A stretch of 64,000 bases of DNA from Trogon surrucura (taxonomy: Eukaryota; Chordata; Aves; Trogoniformes; Trogonidae), in NCBI GenBank assembly GCA_020746105.1, contig CM036618.1, positions 127,028,191-127,092,190 of the forward strand, in the 5' to 3' direction. Positions 10,596-21,469 of the stretch are shown here, in pieces; within the stretch, counting starts at the first letter, position 1, and every line of letters starts with the position of its first letter. The notes under the pieces were generated by a model that worked only from the letters and a program-made list of their open reading frames with translations, was not told the DNA's origin and did not search any database. The position numbers and the translations under genes were made by a program.

Positions 10596-11879
10596 GAAGA
10601 ATAAATATTTCCACACCAGTAACCACATCTTTTATTGCCATGGGACATGACAAACCAGGGAAGGGATCTGGCCAGAGCAAAAGCCCTTGTGAAGTGGGGC
10701 TTCAGTTTGTCACCAACACCGTCATCACCATGAACAACTCGGAGCCCCACTCACGCCCTACACAAAGAATGGAGGGAAGCAGCAGAACTGAAGACGACAG
10801 GAACAAGGTGGCTTCGAGGGTCACGTCGCTGGGGATGCTGATTAAGCTGGAGAGGAGGGTTGTCCCATGGGTGTATGTGTTTGGCCGGGGAAATCGTCCT
10901 CCTGGCGCTGCCTCACTCCCCATGCCTGGAATGAGGGCAAGAACAACGCTGGGGCACACTTGACATGGGCACTGCACGGCAACTTCAGCACCATCTGCAA
11001 CAGCCTGTGCACCCCTCAGAGGGGAGAATAAAGAAAAATTTACAAATTACAGAGCACATACTTATCATCTACAATCTTTGTTTTGGGACTGACTATTTCT
11101 GATGTCAATATTTTACAATGGGAGAATGAGATCTGCTAAGTTTCTCTTTGGTGGGGGTGAATTCAGATTTGATATTGCTGAGGACCTGAATGTGAATGTG
11201 TTGGAAGAGTACATGAACCTTCCTTCCCCCCATTTGCTGCTCCTGTAGCTCCTTTGTGCCAGCTCAGTGACTTTCCCCTGACCGGGAAGAGAATGGGGGA
11301 AGAAGCTGCTCTGGATTTTCAGTGGGGTGACAGTACTTTGGCATTTAGCTCTGTCACCATAATCGGGAGCATCACACGATGAAATGACACGACATGCTCC
11401 CAGTAAATGAAGAGCTTTCAAAGCGATGCACAACCCTTGTGAGCTGCCAAAAGTTTTCGTTTGTCACCTCTTTTCCTTATGTTGGGTTGGACCTCATTAA
11501 TAAAAGAACGGTACAATGGAACAGAGTTTCTAAAATTATACCCTTTCATTTAGAGTTTTTTCCAATTTATTTATTTCCCCCCCCCCGAAGCACTGCACTC
11601 CAGCACTGATAAAGTTTGAGGACTGTGTCCTGATGTACAGCACACATGCTCTACAATCCATTTACTCCGTGTGATTGCTACCCCATGCCACTGGTTCACC
11701 TTGGAAGCTCACCATGAATGTGCTGGCAACTTCCAGCATCACTGGAAAGCAAGTAAAATGGTTCAGGGCCTGGATAGGAGATTTTCAAATAAGCAGAACA
11801 TCACTTACTCTGAAAAACTTGGATCCCAAAGAGCTGGACCATGAAGGTGGCATTTGGCTCTGGACTAATTCCTGTAACT
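10596..11879. other. Unrecognised sequence between polypurine tract and SINE
   Basis: About 1.3 kb of mixed composition. Open frames up to 107 codons occur on both strands at 10640-10977 but I recognise no family. On the minus strand two AATAAA motifs (gaataaatattt near 10600-10611 and ggcaataaaaga at 10629-10640) could end a minus-strand transcript, and an AATAAA on the plus strand lies near 11026. These are weak signals and no gene is called. A short C-run occurs at 11577-11586. Confidence 0.35.
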
Positions 11880-12046
11880 GGAGGGATAAGCGTGGTGCTA
11901 ATAACACCAAGGTCACGGGTTCAATCACCGTTCAGTCCCCATGTGTTGCCTGATCTAGTTGAGAGACGTCCCTGCCCATGACAGGGAGGTTGGATTAAAT
12001 GATCTCTAAGGTCCCTTCCAGCCTAGGCCATTCTATGATTTTATGA
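11880..12046 (+). mobile_element. tRNA-Ile-derived SINE with CR1 tail
   Basis: The head (about 11880-11945) matches the 3' two thirds of tRNA-Ile: an agcgtggtgctaataac-like anticodon arm with anticodon AAT at 11900-11902, then a B-box-like ggttcaatc at 11918-11926. The A box half is degraded or truncated. The tail (11951-12046) is the 3' end of a CR1 including ttctatgattttatga. It matches 6121-6216 of this window with about 5 differences in 96 bases. Such chimeras use the LINE machinery that recognises the shared 3' end. TguSINE1 of songbirds has this architecture, but I cannot confirm the subfamily. This is not a functional tRNA gene. Confidence 0.8.
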
Positions 12047-12180
12047 TGAGGCTCTGTCAAATTGCTGTCACCTTCAGCTTCATAGAATAAAAAGCCAAAC
12101 TCCTTTTGGTTTTGTATCTCACTGAAAAACAAACCATCAGGCTGACTTGCCAGTCATCTCTTTGGCCAGTTGTGTACAGC
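12047..12180 (+). repeat. Diverged direct repeat, copy 1
   Basis: Shares an ordered series of blocks with 12655-12790: attgctgtcacctt, gcttcat, ccttttg, tctcactgaaaaaca, ccatc and a cagtca/cgtcaa block before ctcttt. The copies are about 610 bp apart in the same orientation. The sequence lies immediately after the SINE tail. I do not recognise the family; it may be an old LTR, a duplicated fragment or an unnamed interspersed repeat. Confidence 0.6.
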
Positions 12181-12654
12181 TGCTGCAAACACATTTTCCT
12201 TAAATGAAGAAACTTCAGCAAGTCACATTCATTCAATCAGAGAAACGGTGCATGTAAGTAGCATACATGTCCATACCTTTATTCTACAGCACAAGCACTA
12301 TGTTTTACTTTTGAGCTAGCTACATAGGGAGGAAAAAAAGTAATCCTCCCCCCACAGATAATTTTAGGAACAATTACATCTAACAGAAGATAAAAGTCGC
12401 AGTTATTCATGGACAATAGAAATGAAAAGGGATGTGAAATTTGTGAAGGTATTAATCCGTTATAAACTATTCGCATTTTTGGTTTGCAACAGCAGTTGAA
12501 CACAAATACAATTACATTAAGGGCAGTAAGTCCAAACTAAGTAGTTTTAGATGAAATTTTATGGCCAGGCTAGGCTGTAGATTTGTGTTCAGGGAAGCTT
12601 AAATGAAACAGCCTGGCCTTCCAAAGTCCTGCCCCATAACTGTCGAGATCAATC
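12181..12654. other. Spacer between the direct repeats
   Basis: About 470 bp of AT-leaning sequence with no open frame of note beyond 74 codons and no recognised repeat hallmark. If the flanking direct repeats were terminal repeats of a small element, this would be its interior, but no coding or primer-binding signal is visible. Confidence 0.3.
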
Positions 12655-12790
12655 TCCATCAAATTGAAAATTGCTGTCACCTTGGGCTTCATTAGCATGA
12701 AAAAACAAACGCCTTTTGTCTTTGTGTCTCACTGAAAAACAGTCCATCGGGCCTGGATTGCCCGTCAACTCTTTGCAGAAGCTCACCTTT
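12655..12790 (+). repeat. Diverged direct repeat, copy 2
   Basis: Second copy of the segment at 12047-12180, with the same order of conserved blocks and scattered substitutions and indels. The shared core ends near gaagctcacc. Both copies lie in one orientation. Confidence 0.6.
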
Positions 12791-13097
12791 AAAGGGATTT
12801 GTTCAGGTTCAGTTTTTTATTGCAGCTCTTCAGGAGGTACCAAAGTGAAGGCTCCTGTTGACAATGCTGAACATTCACCTGGGTGACTGCTCCTAAAGGA
12901 GCCAAGCGCATCGGCTGGCTAAGTGTACTCAGCAGGACGAGTAAATATTTTACAATTAGGCCCTTAACTGAGAATCCTGTATTAAAAAATAAAATTCTGC
13001 AGCTTCCATACGTAATACTAACTGTGTTTAAGGGGACTAGAGGCTGCATTCACTTTCTCCAGCTATTGTAATCAGCTGTTAAAATTTAGGGTTGGGT

Positions 13098-13683
13098 GTG
13101 AGAGACTCTAAAGAAGCATGTCTCAAACAGCTGTGGTACCTACCTTGCCCCTTGGGCTTGATGAGATTAGGAGAACACGCCCCTGTAGGGCTGGTCTGTT
13201 GATGGACTTCACTTAACCCTCTCAATGGTCAGGTGACTTACAGAGGAACTCAACACCCAGAGGACCCCCAGAGATCCCCAGAAGATCCTGTCCCAGGCAA
13301 CCCAGGGACTCATTTGGGGAATCCTCTGGAAGATGCCACTGCACCTGTATAGAAATTAATACAGACTCCACCTGTAGGAGGGGGCCAGGTTTGCCAAACA
13401 CTATGAAAATGCAACGTACCGAGCTACAGGCAGCGTTCCATCATCCTGGATCCAAAACCGCCGCTGGATGGCACTGCAACCCAGGGTGGTGATCTTGTCT
13501 CCCTTCTTTCCTCTTTTCTCTCCCCTTTCTCGAAGCCTTCTCTGTAACACAAAACAAAGTATTCACAATCACTTCACTAGCTGTTGCTTATTACTTATTG
13601 TTCAATAAATCTTCTACATTTTTCAATTGTCAGTGTGGTTGCACCTTCTATGCTGTCTGCAGGAATCCCAAACCTAAGTTACA
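13098..13683 (+). mobile_element. Probable LTR-like segment
   Basis: The segment has the look of a retroviral LTR. A region with short direct motifs (cccagaggacccccagag) is followed by a C/T-rich stretch, an AATAAA at about 13603-13608 and a T- and GT-rich stretch after it (cattttt, cagtgtggttg). A U5-like end lies near 13660-13683. I could not find a clean TG...CA pair with matching target duplications, so the boundaries are uncertain. It might instead be a 3' exon with its polyadenylation site. Confidence 0.35.
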
Positions 13684-13813
13684 ATCCAAAGCGACCCCAG
13701 GGGTTCCAGTAGTCCAGATGTGACAGTGGACCAGCCACTAAACTCTGATGGGAACACTCTGTGATCCCTCAGCATCCTCCTAGGTAAGGATAACAGGAAC
13801 CATGGAGGGGCAC

Positions 13814-13838
13814 TTTGAGGTTGAAAAAAAACCTCAAA
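13814..13838. other. Perfect 9-bp hairpin beside a polyadenylation signal
   Basis: TTTGAGGTT (13814-13822) pairs exactly with AACCTCAAA (13830-13838) around a 7-nt A-rich loop. On the minus strand it follows an AATAAA motif (revcomp of tttatt near 13842-13847), so it sits where a minus-strand transcript from the promoter-like segment at 14273 would be cleaved. Confidence 0.5.
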
Positions 13839-14312
13839 TCAGTTTATTGGAAAAGAAGGTAACACTTAACAAAAGCAATCGAGATGTTGAACTATATATA
13901 GATATACACAAGTCTGTAAGTATATTTAAAGATACAAGAAAACATGTTAATATGGAACCCACACCTTCAGGATAGCAACTAGGTCCTAAGCAGAAAAGTC
14001 CCAAATCAGACTTGGCAGCAGACAGGAGCACCCAAGACTAGAGTCATGCTGATAGTTAAGAAAATAAACAAACAAAACAAACAAACAAAACCAGAAAAGG
14101 AAGTCTCGTACCTGGGGAGGCAGGGGAAGGCATCCTGTCCTGGCAAGCAGTGCTCCTCTGCAGCACAAAAACAGGAGGCAGGGACAGCAGCACAGGGAGA
14201 GCTGAGGAACGGCCCACAGGAACCCCTCCAGCACAGCAGCCACTGAAGAACTCCAGGCTCTTCTCCAGGGCTCTTATACACTGAGCTCCATGGGAAGGAA
14301 CACTGTGATTGT
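13839..14312 (-). mobile_element. LTR-like promoter segment, minus strand
   Basis: Read on the minus strand, a TATAAG box (14273-14278) is followed by a GC-rich leader, a splice-donor-like cag/gtacgag near 14108 and an AATAAA near 13845. The TATA-to-donor part (14090-14310) is recognisably homologous to 57840-58040: both carry ggctctt, ccagggc, cttata, the gagc block after it and a donor-like aggtac in the same order. Two dispersed copies with a promoter argue for an LTR or another mobile promoter. It directly abuts the first sat1 unit. Confidence 0.5.
14273..14278 (-). promoter_or_regulatory. TATA-like box of the minus-strand LTR-like segment
   Basis: TATAAG on the minus strand, conserved in position and context with the TATAAG at 57990-57995 of the homologous segment. 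Function is inferred only from that conservation and the GC-rich flank. Confidence 0.4.
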
Positions 14313-14317
14313 GAATC

Positions 14318-17300
14318 GTTCACTATTCCGGAGGGCTCCGCTCAATATCACGCAGCTCGTCTAGAGTGTCTTCCATTAGGGATATCTACGGGGAGCGAGC
14401 CTGGAGCCCTATGGTTCAAGGTTGTGTAGTGAGGGCGTCACGGGTGGGTGCAGAGCAGCAGCAGATTGTCTTCCTCTCACTTTTGGAACGCAATTCAATC
14501 ATTCACTCTTCCAGAGGGCTCGGCTCCAAAATCACGCAGCTTGCCTTGGCTGGCTTCCATTATATGGGGAGCGAGCCTGGAGACCTGTGGTTCAAGATTG
14601 TGTGGTGAGGGCGTCATGGGTGGATGCAGAGCAGCACCAGTTGCTCTTCCTACCATCTTCACTCTTGGACAAAAATTTACTCGTTTGCTCTTACGGGGGG
14701 GGCTCGGCTCCAAGTCACACAATTCACGTTGCGGGATTTCCATTGAGGATATCTCGGGCGAGCTAGCCTGGAGCCATAGGCTTCAAGATTGTGTGATGAG
14801 GGCATCATGGGTGAATGCAGATCAAACAAAATTTGTCTTGCTGTGACCTTCACTCTTGGAACAAAACTCAATTGTTCACTCTTCCAGGAGGCTCGGCTCC
14901 AAAATCATGCGGCTCGCCATGAGTGGCTTCTGTTGAGGATATCTCGAGTGAGGTAGCTCAGAGCCCTAAGCTTCAAGGTTCTGTGATGAGGGCGTCATGG
15001 GTGAATGCAGAGCAGCACCAGTTGGTCTTCCTGCCACCTTGACTCTTGGAGCAAAATTCAATCATTTGCTCTTCCGAGGGGCTCGGCTCCAAAGTCACAC
15101 AATTCGTCTTGAGTGGTTTCCATCGAGGATACCTTTGGCGAGGTAGCCCGGAGCCCTACGATTCAAAGTTGTGTGATGAGGGCATCATGGGTTGATGCAG
15201 ATCAAACACAATTTGTCTTGCTGCCACCTTTGCTGTTGGAGCAAATTTCAATCATTTGCTCTTCCAGGGGGCTCGGCTCCAAATTCAGGCAGCTCGTCTA
15301 GAGTGTCTTCCGTCAATGATATCTCGAGTGAGGTAGCTCAGATCCCTAAGCTTCAGGGTTCTGTGCTGAGGGCATCATAGGTGGATACAGAGCAGCATTT
15401 GTTGGTCTTGCTGCCACCTTCACTCCTGGAGCAAAATTCAATTGTTTGCTCTTCTGAGGGAGTTGCCTCCAAAATAATGCAACTCGCTCTGAGTGGTTCC
15501 GTCGAGGATATTTCAGGCTAACGAGCCTCGAGTCCTATTCTTCAAGGTTGTGTGGTGATGGCGTCCCGTGTGGCTGCAGAGCAGCACCAATTGTTCTTGC
15601 TACAACCTTCATTCTTGGAGCAAAAGCCAATCGATCAATGTTCGGCGGGCTCCGCTCCAAAATCACACAGCTCGTCTAGAGTGGCTTCCGTCGAGGATAT
15701 CTCCAGCTAACGAGCTCCGAGTCCCATTCTTCAAGGTTGTGTGGTGAGCCCGTCATGGGTGAATGCAGAGCAGCATCAATTGTTCTTGCTGCCACCTTCA
15801 TTCTTGGAGCAAAATTCAATCTTTTGCTCTTCTGAGGGAGTCGCCTCCAAAATAACACAACTCGCCTTGAACGGTTTCCACCGAGGATATCTCAGCTGAG
15901 CAAGCTGGGACCCATAGGCTTCAAAGTTGTGTGGTGCGGGAGTCATGGGTGGATGCTGAGCAGCACTCGTTTTTCTTGCTGCCACATTTGCTCTTACAGC
16001 AAAACTCAATCATTCACTATTCCAGCGTGCTCCGCTCCAAAATCACGCAGCTCGTCTAGAGTGGCGTCCGTCAAGGATATCTCGCGCGAGCTAGCCTGGA
16101 GACCTACGCTTCAAGGTTGTGTGATGAGGGCGTCACGGGTGGATGCAGATCAAACACAATTTGTCTTACTGCCGTCTTCATTCTTGGAGCAAAAGCAAAT
16201 CGATCATCTTCCGGGGGCTCTTCTCGAAATCACGCAGCTCATCTATAGTGGTTTCCGTTGAGGATAACTCCAGTTAACGAGCCCCAAGTCCCATTCTTCA
16301 AGGTTGTGTGGTGATGGCATCACATGTGGGTGCAGAGCAGCACCAATTGTTCTTACTGCCACCTTCCTTCTTGGAGCAAAATTCAATTGTTTGCTCTTCC
16401 GAGGGAATTGCCTCCAAAATAACACAACTCGCTATGAGTGGCTTCCATCGAGGATAATCTCGGCCGAGCTAGCCTGGAGCCCTGCGCTTCAAGGTTGTGT
16501 GATGAGGGTGTCACAGATGGATGCAGATCCAACACAATTTGTCTTCCTGCCGCCTTCACTCTTGAAGAAGAATTCAATCGTTTGCTCTCCCAGTGGGCTC
16601 TACTCTAAAGTCACACAATTTACCATGAGTATATTTCGTCGACGATATCTCGGGCAAGGAATTTCAGAGCCCTATGCTTCAAGATTGTGTGATGAGGGCG
16701 TCATGGGTGGATGCAGATCAAAGACAATTTGTCTTGCTGCCAGTTTCATTCTTGGAGCAAAACCCAATCGATCACTCTTCCAGTGGGCTCAGCTTCAAAA
16801 TCACGGAGTTCATCTGGAGTGGCTTCCCTCGAGGATATCTCGAGCGAGGTAGCTAAGAGCCCTAAGCTTCAAGGTTCTTTGACGAGGGCATTACAGGTGA
16901 ATGCAGAGCAGCATTAGTTGGTCTTCCTGCCACCTTCACTCTTGGAGCAAAATTCAATCGTTCGCTCTTCTGGGGTCTCGGCTCCAAAATCACACAGCTT
17001 GTATAGAGTGGCTTCCTTCGAGGATATCTCCGGCTAACGAGCCCTGAGTCCTATTCTTCAAGGTTGTGTGATGAGGGTGTCCCGCATGGGTGCAGAGCAG
17101 CACCAATTGTTCTTACTGCCACCTTCATTCTTGGAGCAAAATTCAATCGTTTCCTCTTCCGAGGGAGTCGCCTTCAAAATAACGCAACTCACCTTGACTG
17201 GTTTCCATCAAGATATCTCGGCCAAGTGAGCCCGGAGACCTACGCTTCAAGGTTGTGTGATGAGGGCGTCACAGATGGATGCAGAGCAGCACCAGTTTGT

Positions 17301-17835
17301 CTTGCTGCCACATTCGCTCTTGCAGTGAATTTCAATCATTCGTTCTTCCAGTGGGCTCAGCTACAAAATCACGCAACTTGTCTAGAGTGACTTCCATCAA
17401 GGATAACTCAGGCAAGCTATCCCGGAGCCCTAAGCTTCAAGGTTGTGTGATGAGGGTGTCACAGGTGGATGCAGAGCATCACCAGTTGGTCTTGCTGCCA
17501 CCTTCAGTCTTGGAGCAAAATTCGATCATTCACTATTCCGGGGGGCTCGGCTCCAAAATCACACAGCTCCCATGGAGTGGCTTCCGTCAAAGATATCTTG
17601 GGCAAGAAAGCTCAGAACCCTATAGAATAAGGCTCTGTGGTGAGGGCATCATGGGTGGGTAGCACCAGTATGTCTTGCTGCCACATTCGCTCTTACAGCA
17701 AAACTCAATCATTCGCTATTCTTGGGGGCTCCGCTCCAAAATCATGAAGCTCACCTTCACTGGTTTCTGTCGAGGATATCTCGACCGAGAGAGCCCTGAG
17801 CACTACGCTTCGAGGTTGTGTGATGAGAACGTCTC
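14318..17835 (+). repeat. Satellite sat1, unit about 190 bp, about 19 copies
   Basis: The landmark cttcaaggttgtgtgatgag or a variant recurs near 14413, 14589, 14780, 14971, 15161, 15351 and 15541 and so on to about 17810, so the period is 189-191 bp after a short first unit. Each unit also carries gatatctc, gcagagcagcacca, cttggagcaaaattcaat and ggctcggctccaaaatcac. Copies differ by roughly 10-25% by eye, so the array is moderately diverged. No higher-order period was obvious. The unit is homologous to sat2 along most of its length and is in the same sense as plus-polarity sat2. Confidence 0.9.
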
Positions 17836-19307
17836 GACTGAATCACAAATTTCTTTTTACCTCAAGCTGGAACCCAGATGGTAATGGAAAAAAGTTTATT
17901 TTTTTTCTGAATGACAGAAGATAGCAGGAAGGAAAATTAGTGCTCACTTGCATCTCTAGAGGATTGGCCTCCGATATGAATCATTAACCTTAAAGATCTG
18001 AGCTATTTGAGAGGAGATATCCTGGACTGAAATCACAAAATATAAGCCTGCCCGATCTTCCTACTTCTGGAAGATGTCTCTCTCCTGGGCTAAGCTCCTT
18101 GTTAGCTAAGCTGGAAAAGAAAAAACGTTTAGCCTTTGCTCCCAGTGAGAAGGAAAACCAGTGTTGCTCTGCATCTCTCCTGGATTGCACTGCCACAGAA
18201 CCACTAACTTAAGGATCTGAGCTGTAGCACCCGAAATATTCTCGAGTGAATCCCAAATATCTTTTTGCCTCAGTCTGGATCCCAGATTGTAATGGATAAA
18301 AAAATTTATATTTCTTCAAGACAGAAGGTAACAGGAAGGAAAATTAGTGCTGGCTTGCATCTCTAGAGGATTGGCTTGCAATATGAATCACTAACCTTAA
18401 AGATCTGAGCTATTGGACAGGAGATATTCTGGACTGAGGTCATAAAATTCAAGCCTGTCTGATCTTCCTACTTCTGGAAGATGCATCTCTTCTGGGCTAA
18501 GCTCCTGGTTAGCTAAGCTGGAACAAAAAAAAACTCTAGCCTTTGCTGCCAGCGAGAAGGTGTTAGGAAGGAAAACCAGTGCTGCTCTGCATCTCTCCTG
18601 GATTGCACTGCCACAGAACCACTAACTTAAGGATCTGAGCTATAGCACCCAAAATATTCTCGAGTGAATCACAAATGTCTTTTTGTCTCAGTCTGGATCC
18701 CAGATTGTAACGGAAAAAAAATGTTTATTGTTTTCTGCATGACAGAAGATAGCAGAAAGAAAAATTTGTGCTCGCTTGCATCTCTAGAGGATTGTCCTGC
18801 AATATGAAGCACTAACCTTAAAGATCTGAGCTATTTCACAGGAGATATCCTGGACTGAAATCACAAAATGTAAGCCTGCCTGATCTTCCTCCTTCTGCAA
18901 GATGCATCTCTTCTGGGCTAAGCTCCTCCTTAGCTAAGCTGGAAAAGAAAAAAACGCTTAGCCTTTGCTCCCAGCGAGAAGGAAAACCAGTGCTGCTCTG
19001 CATGTCTCCTGGATTGCACTGCCATTATAAGGTAAGGATTTGACAGGAGATATCCTCGATTGAACTCAAAAAATCCAAGCCCATATCGACGTTCCTGTTT
19101 GGAGCCTTTTTTTCCGAAAGAGCGATTCCTTATACTTTACTGCCATCTTCTGGTGGTGGCGAGGATGACTCGTGCTCGTCTGCATCTCCACCGGATTGCC
19201 TTGCCCCAGGATCACTAACTGTAAGGATCTGAGCTATTTGAGAGGAGAAATCGTAGACTGAAATCATAAAATGTAAGCCTGCCCGATCTTCCTCCTTCTT
19301 GAATTGT
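17836..19307 (-). repeat. Satellite sat2, minus polarity block
   Basis: About seven monomers of about 200 bp in reverse polarity relative to sat1 and to the main array. The landmarks appear as reverse complements: ggattgcactgccac, ctttgctcccag and gatctgagctat. Two monomer kinds alternate, one with gattgcactgccacag and one with gattggcctgc. A divergent monomer at about 19075-19200 carries the reverse complement of the tataagcaatca...gaaaagg variant found in the main array. The switch from sat1 is abrupt near 17835. Confidence 0.88.
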
Positions 19308-19318
19308 AATAGTTCAAG
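19298..19318. other. Inverted junction between sat2 blocks, small hairpin
   Basis: CTTGAA (19298-19303) and TTCAAG (19313-19318) pair around a 9-nt loop, exactly where sat2 polarity switches from minus to plus. The larger arms are the two oppositely oriented satellite blocks. Confidence 0.75.
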
Positions 19319-20685
19319 ATAGGATATCGCCTGCCAAATAGCTCAGATCCTTAAGGCTAATGATTCTATCGCAGGTCAATCTGGGAGAGATGCAGACCAG
19401 CACCGATTTTCATTCCAGACGCCTTCTGTCTAGGAGAAAAAAAAAATAAACTTTTTTTTTCTTTTACAGTCAGACATCCAGACTGAGGCAAAAAGAATTT
19501 TGTGATTCAATCGAGAATAGTGTGTGCTATAGCTGAGATCCTTACCTTCGTGGATTGTGTGGCAGTGCAATCCAGGAGACATGCAGAGCAGCACTGGTTT
19601 TCCTTCTCGCTGGGAGCAAAGGCTAAGCGTTTTTTCTTTTCCAGCTTAGCTAAGGAGGAGCTTAGCCCAGAAGAGATGCATCTTGCAGAAGGAGGAAGAT
19701 GGGGGAGGCTTACATTTTATGATCCCATTCCAGGATATCTCCTGTGAAATAGCTCAGATCTTTAAGGTTAGTGCTTCATATTGCAGGACAATCCTCTAGA
19801 GATGCAAGCGAGCACAAATTTTTCTTTCTGCTATCTTCTGTCATGCAGAAAAAATAAACTTTTTTTCCCGTTACAATCTGGGATCCAGACTGAGGCAAAA
19901 AGACATTTGTGATTCACTCAAGAATATTTTGAATCCTATAACTCAGATCCTTAAGTTAGTGGTTCTGTGGCAGTGCAATCCAGGAGACATGCAGAGTAGC
20001 GCTGGTTTTCCTTCCTAACACTGTACCGCTGGGACTAAAGGTAAAGGTTTTTTTTTCTTTTCAGCTTAGCAAACCAGGAGCTTAGCCCAGAAGATACCCA
20101 TCTTCCAGAAGGAGGAAATTCAGGCAGGGTTACATTTTATGATTTTCAGCCCAGGACATCTCCTTCTAAATAGATCATATCTTTAAGGTTAGTGATTCTA
20201 TCGCAGGTCAATCTGGGAGAGATGCAGACAGCACCAATTTTCATTCGTGATGCCTTCTCTCTAGGAGAAAAAAGTAAACAATATTTTCTTTTAAAATCAG
20301 AGTTCCAGACTTAGGCAGAAAGAATTTTGTCATTCAATCGAGAAGAGTGTGTGCTATAGCTCAGATCCTTACCTTCGTGGTTCCGTGACATTTCAATCCA
20401 GGAGAGACGCAGAACAGCACTGGTTTTCCCTCTCACTGGGAGCAAAGGCTAAAGATTTTTTCTTTTCCCGCTTAGCTAATGAGGTACTTAGTCCAGAAGA
20501 CATGGATCTTCCAGACGTGGGAACATTGGCCAGGCTTGAATTTTATGACTTCAAGCCAGGATATCTCCTCTCAAATAACTCAGATCCTTATGGTTAGTGA
20601 TTCTGTGGCAGGCCAATCCTCTAGAGATGAAAGCCAGCATTGATTTTCTTTCCTGTTACCTTCTACCTGGAATAAAAAATAAACA
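19319..20685 (+). repeat. Satellite sat2, plus polarity block
   Basis: About seven monomers in plus polarity, with gtggcagtgcaatccagg, gatgcagagcagcac, gggagcaaaggct and ttcttttccagcttagc in order. The alternation of two monomer kinds is kept. Copies are more diverged from each other than those in the array to the right of the provirus. The block ends near 20685 at aataaac, followed by minus-polarity sequence. Confidence 0.88.
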
Positions 20686-21014
20686 TCTGCAAAATGCCTC
20701 TCTTTTGGGTTAAGCTCATCGTTAGCTAAGCTGGAAAAGAAAAAAACATTTAGCCTTTGCTCCCAGCGAGAAGGTGTTAGGAAGGAAAACTAGTGCTGCT
20801 CTACATGTCTCTTGGATTGCACTGCCACAGAACCACTGACGTAAGGATCTGAGCTATAACACCCAAAATATTCTCGATTGAATCACAAATTTCTTTTTGC
20901 CTCCATCTGGATCCCAGATTGTAAAGGAAAAATTTTATATTTCCAGTAAGACGGAAGGTAACATAATGGAAAATTGGTGCTGGCTTACATCTTGAGAGGA
21001 TTGGCCTGCCACAG
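20686..21014 (-). repeat. Satellite sat2, short minus polarity block, left flank of provirus
   Basis: About 1.6 monomers in minus polarity (tagctaagctggaaaag, gattgcactgccacag). It is cut within gattggcctgccacag, where the terminal TG/CA of the proviral 3' LTR begins at 21015. A six-base target duplication, if made, would involve the bases just left of 21015 (ccacag), but the other end of the provirus is gone. Confidence 0.85.
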
Positions 21015-21457
21015 TGTTGAGAAGCACGCACAAACTCTGAGATGGTGGAAAACACAATTCACTTCATTGCAAGTAGGCACACATATTTATACCTACTAGC
21101 ATGGAGCACTATTTTTGGGTTACAAACAAGAGATCAGACTATACAGCCAGGGTTGTTATTAGCTCACGTATTCCTTCAATCGCTCTCTTATCACACAGGG
21201 AAAACAGACTTTCCCAGGTCTGTTTTGATCACACTCTCTCGTTCACTCCCATGCACATCTTGTGTACAAAAAGCACCTTATCTGTTCATTTTCACGGGCA
21301 AGCTCTCAACATGAGCTGTACTTGGCTGGTCAGGGTCTCTTTTCATAATTAGCAAGCAAGAGTTATGCACTTGTTTAGGAAAGATTTCAAGGACGAAAGT
21401 CTTAACTCTGCAACGCAGTGCTGCCAGCACAGCTAACTAGAATGTAGGGTATCCACA
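21015..21457 (-). mobile_element. 3' LTR of the ERVK-like provirus (443 bp)
   Basis: On the minus strand the LTR begins TGTGGATACCC at 21457, directly after the purine-rich aaaagagggaaa, and ends TTCTCAACA at 21015. It is bounded by TG...CA. A TATA box (ggtataaatatgtg) lies near 21079-21094. The left flank is sat2. No second LTR is present in the window, so LTR divergence cannot be used to date the insertion. Confidence 0.85.
21079..21094 (-). promoter_or_regulatory. TATA box of the proviral LTR
   Basis: A TATAAATA motif on the minus strand, about 75 bp from the 3' edge of the LTR, the usual position for the U3/R border of a short retroviral LTR. Confidence 0.6.
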
Positions 21458-21469
21458 TTTCCCTCTTTT
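21458..21469 (-). other. Polypurine tract of the provirus
   Basis: The minus strand reads aaaagagggaaa immediately before the TG of the LTR. In retroviruses this RNase H-resistant run primes plus-strand DNA synthesis. Its exact adjacency fixes the LTR edge. Confidence 0.75.

Noticed and set aside
8125..10750. Minus-strand open frames of 541, 683 and 694 codons
   Set aside because: They are read from the complement of a polypurine tract, several frames are open at once, and the product is only Ser/Pro/Phe/Leu low-complexity sequence. No domain, start context or codon structure supports a gene.
11890..11945. tRNA-Ile gene
   Set aside because: Only the 3' two thirds resembles the tRNA, the A box is degraded, and a CR1 3' tail follows, so it is a SINE head.
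13087..13095. Telomere-like ttagggttg
   Set aside because: A single occurrence, not a tandem TTAGGG array.
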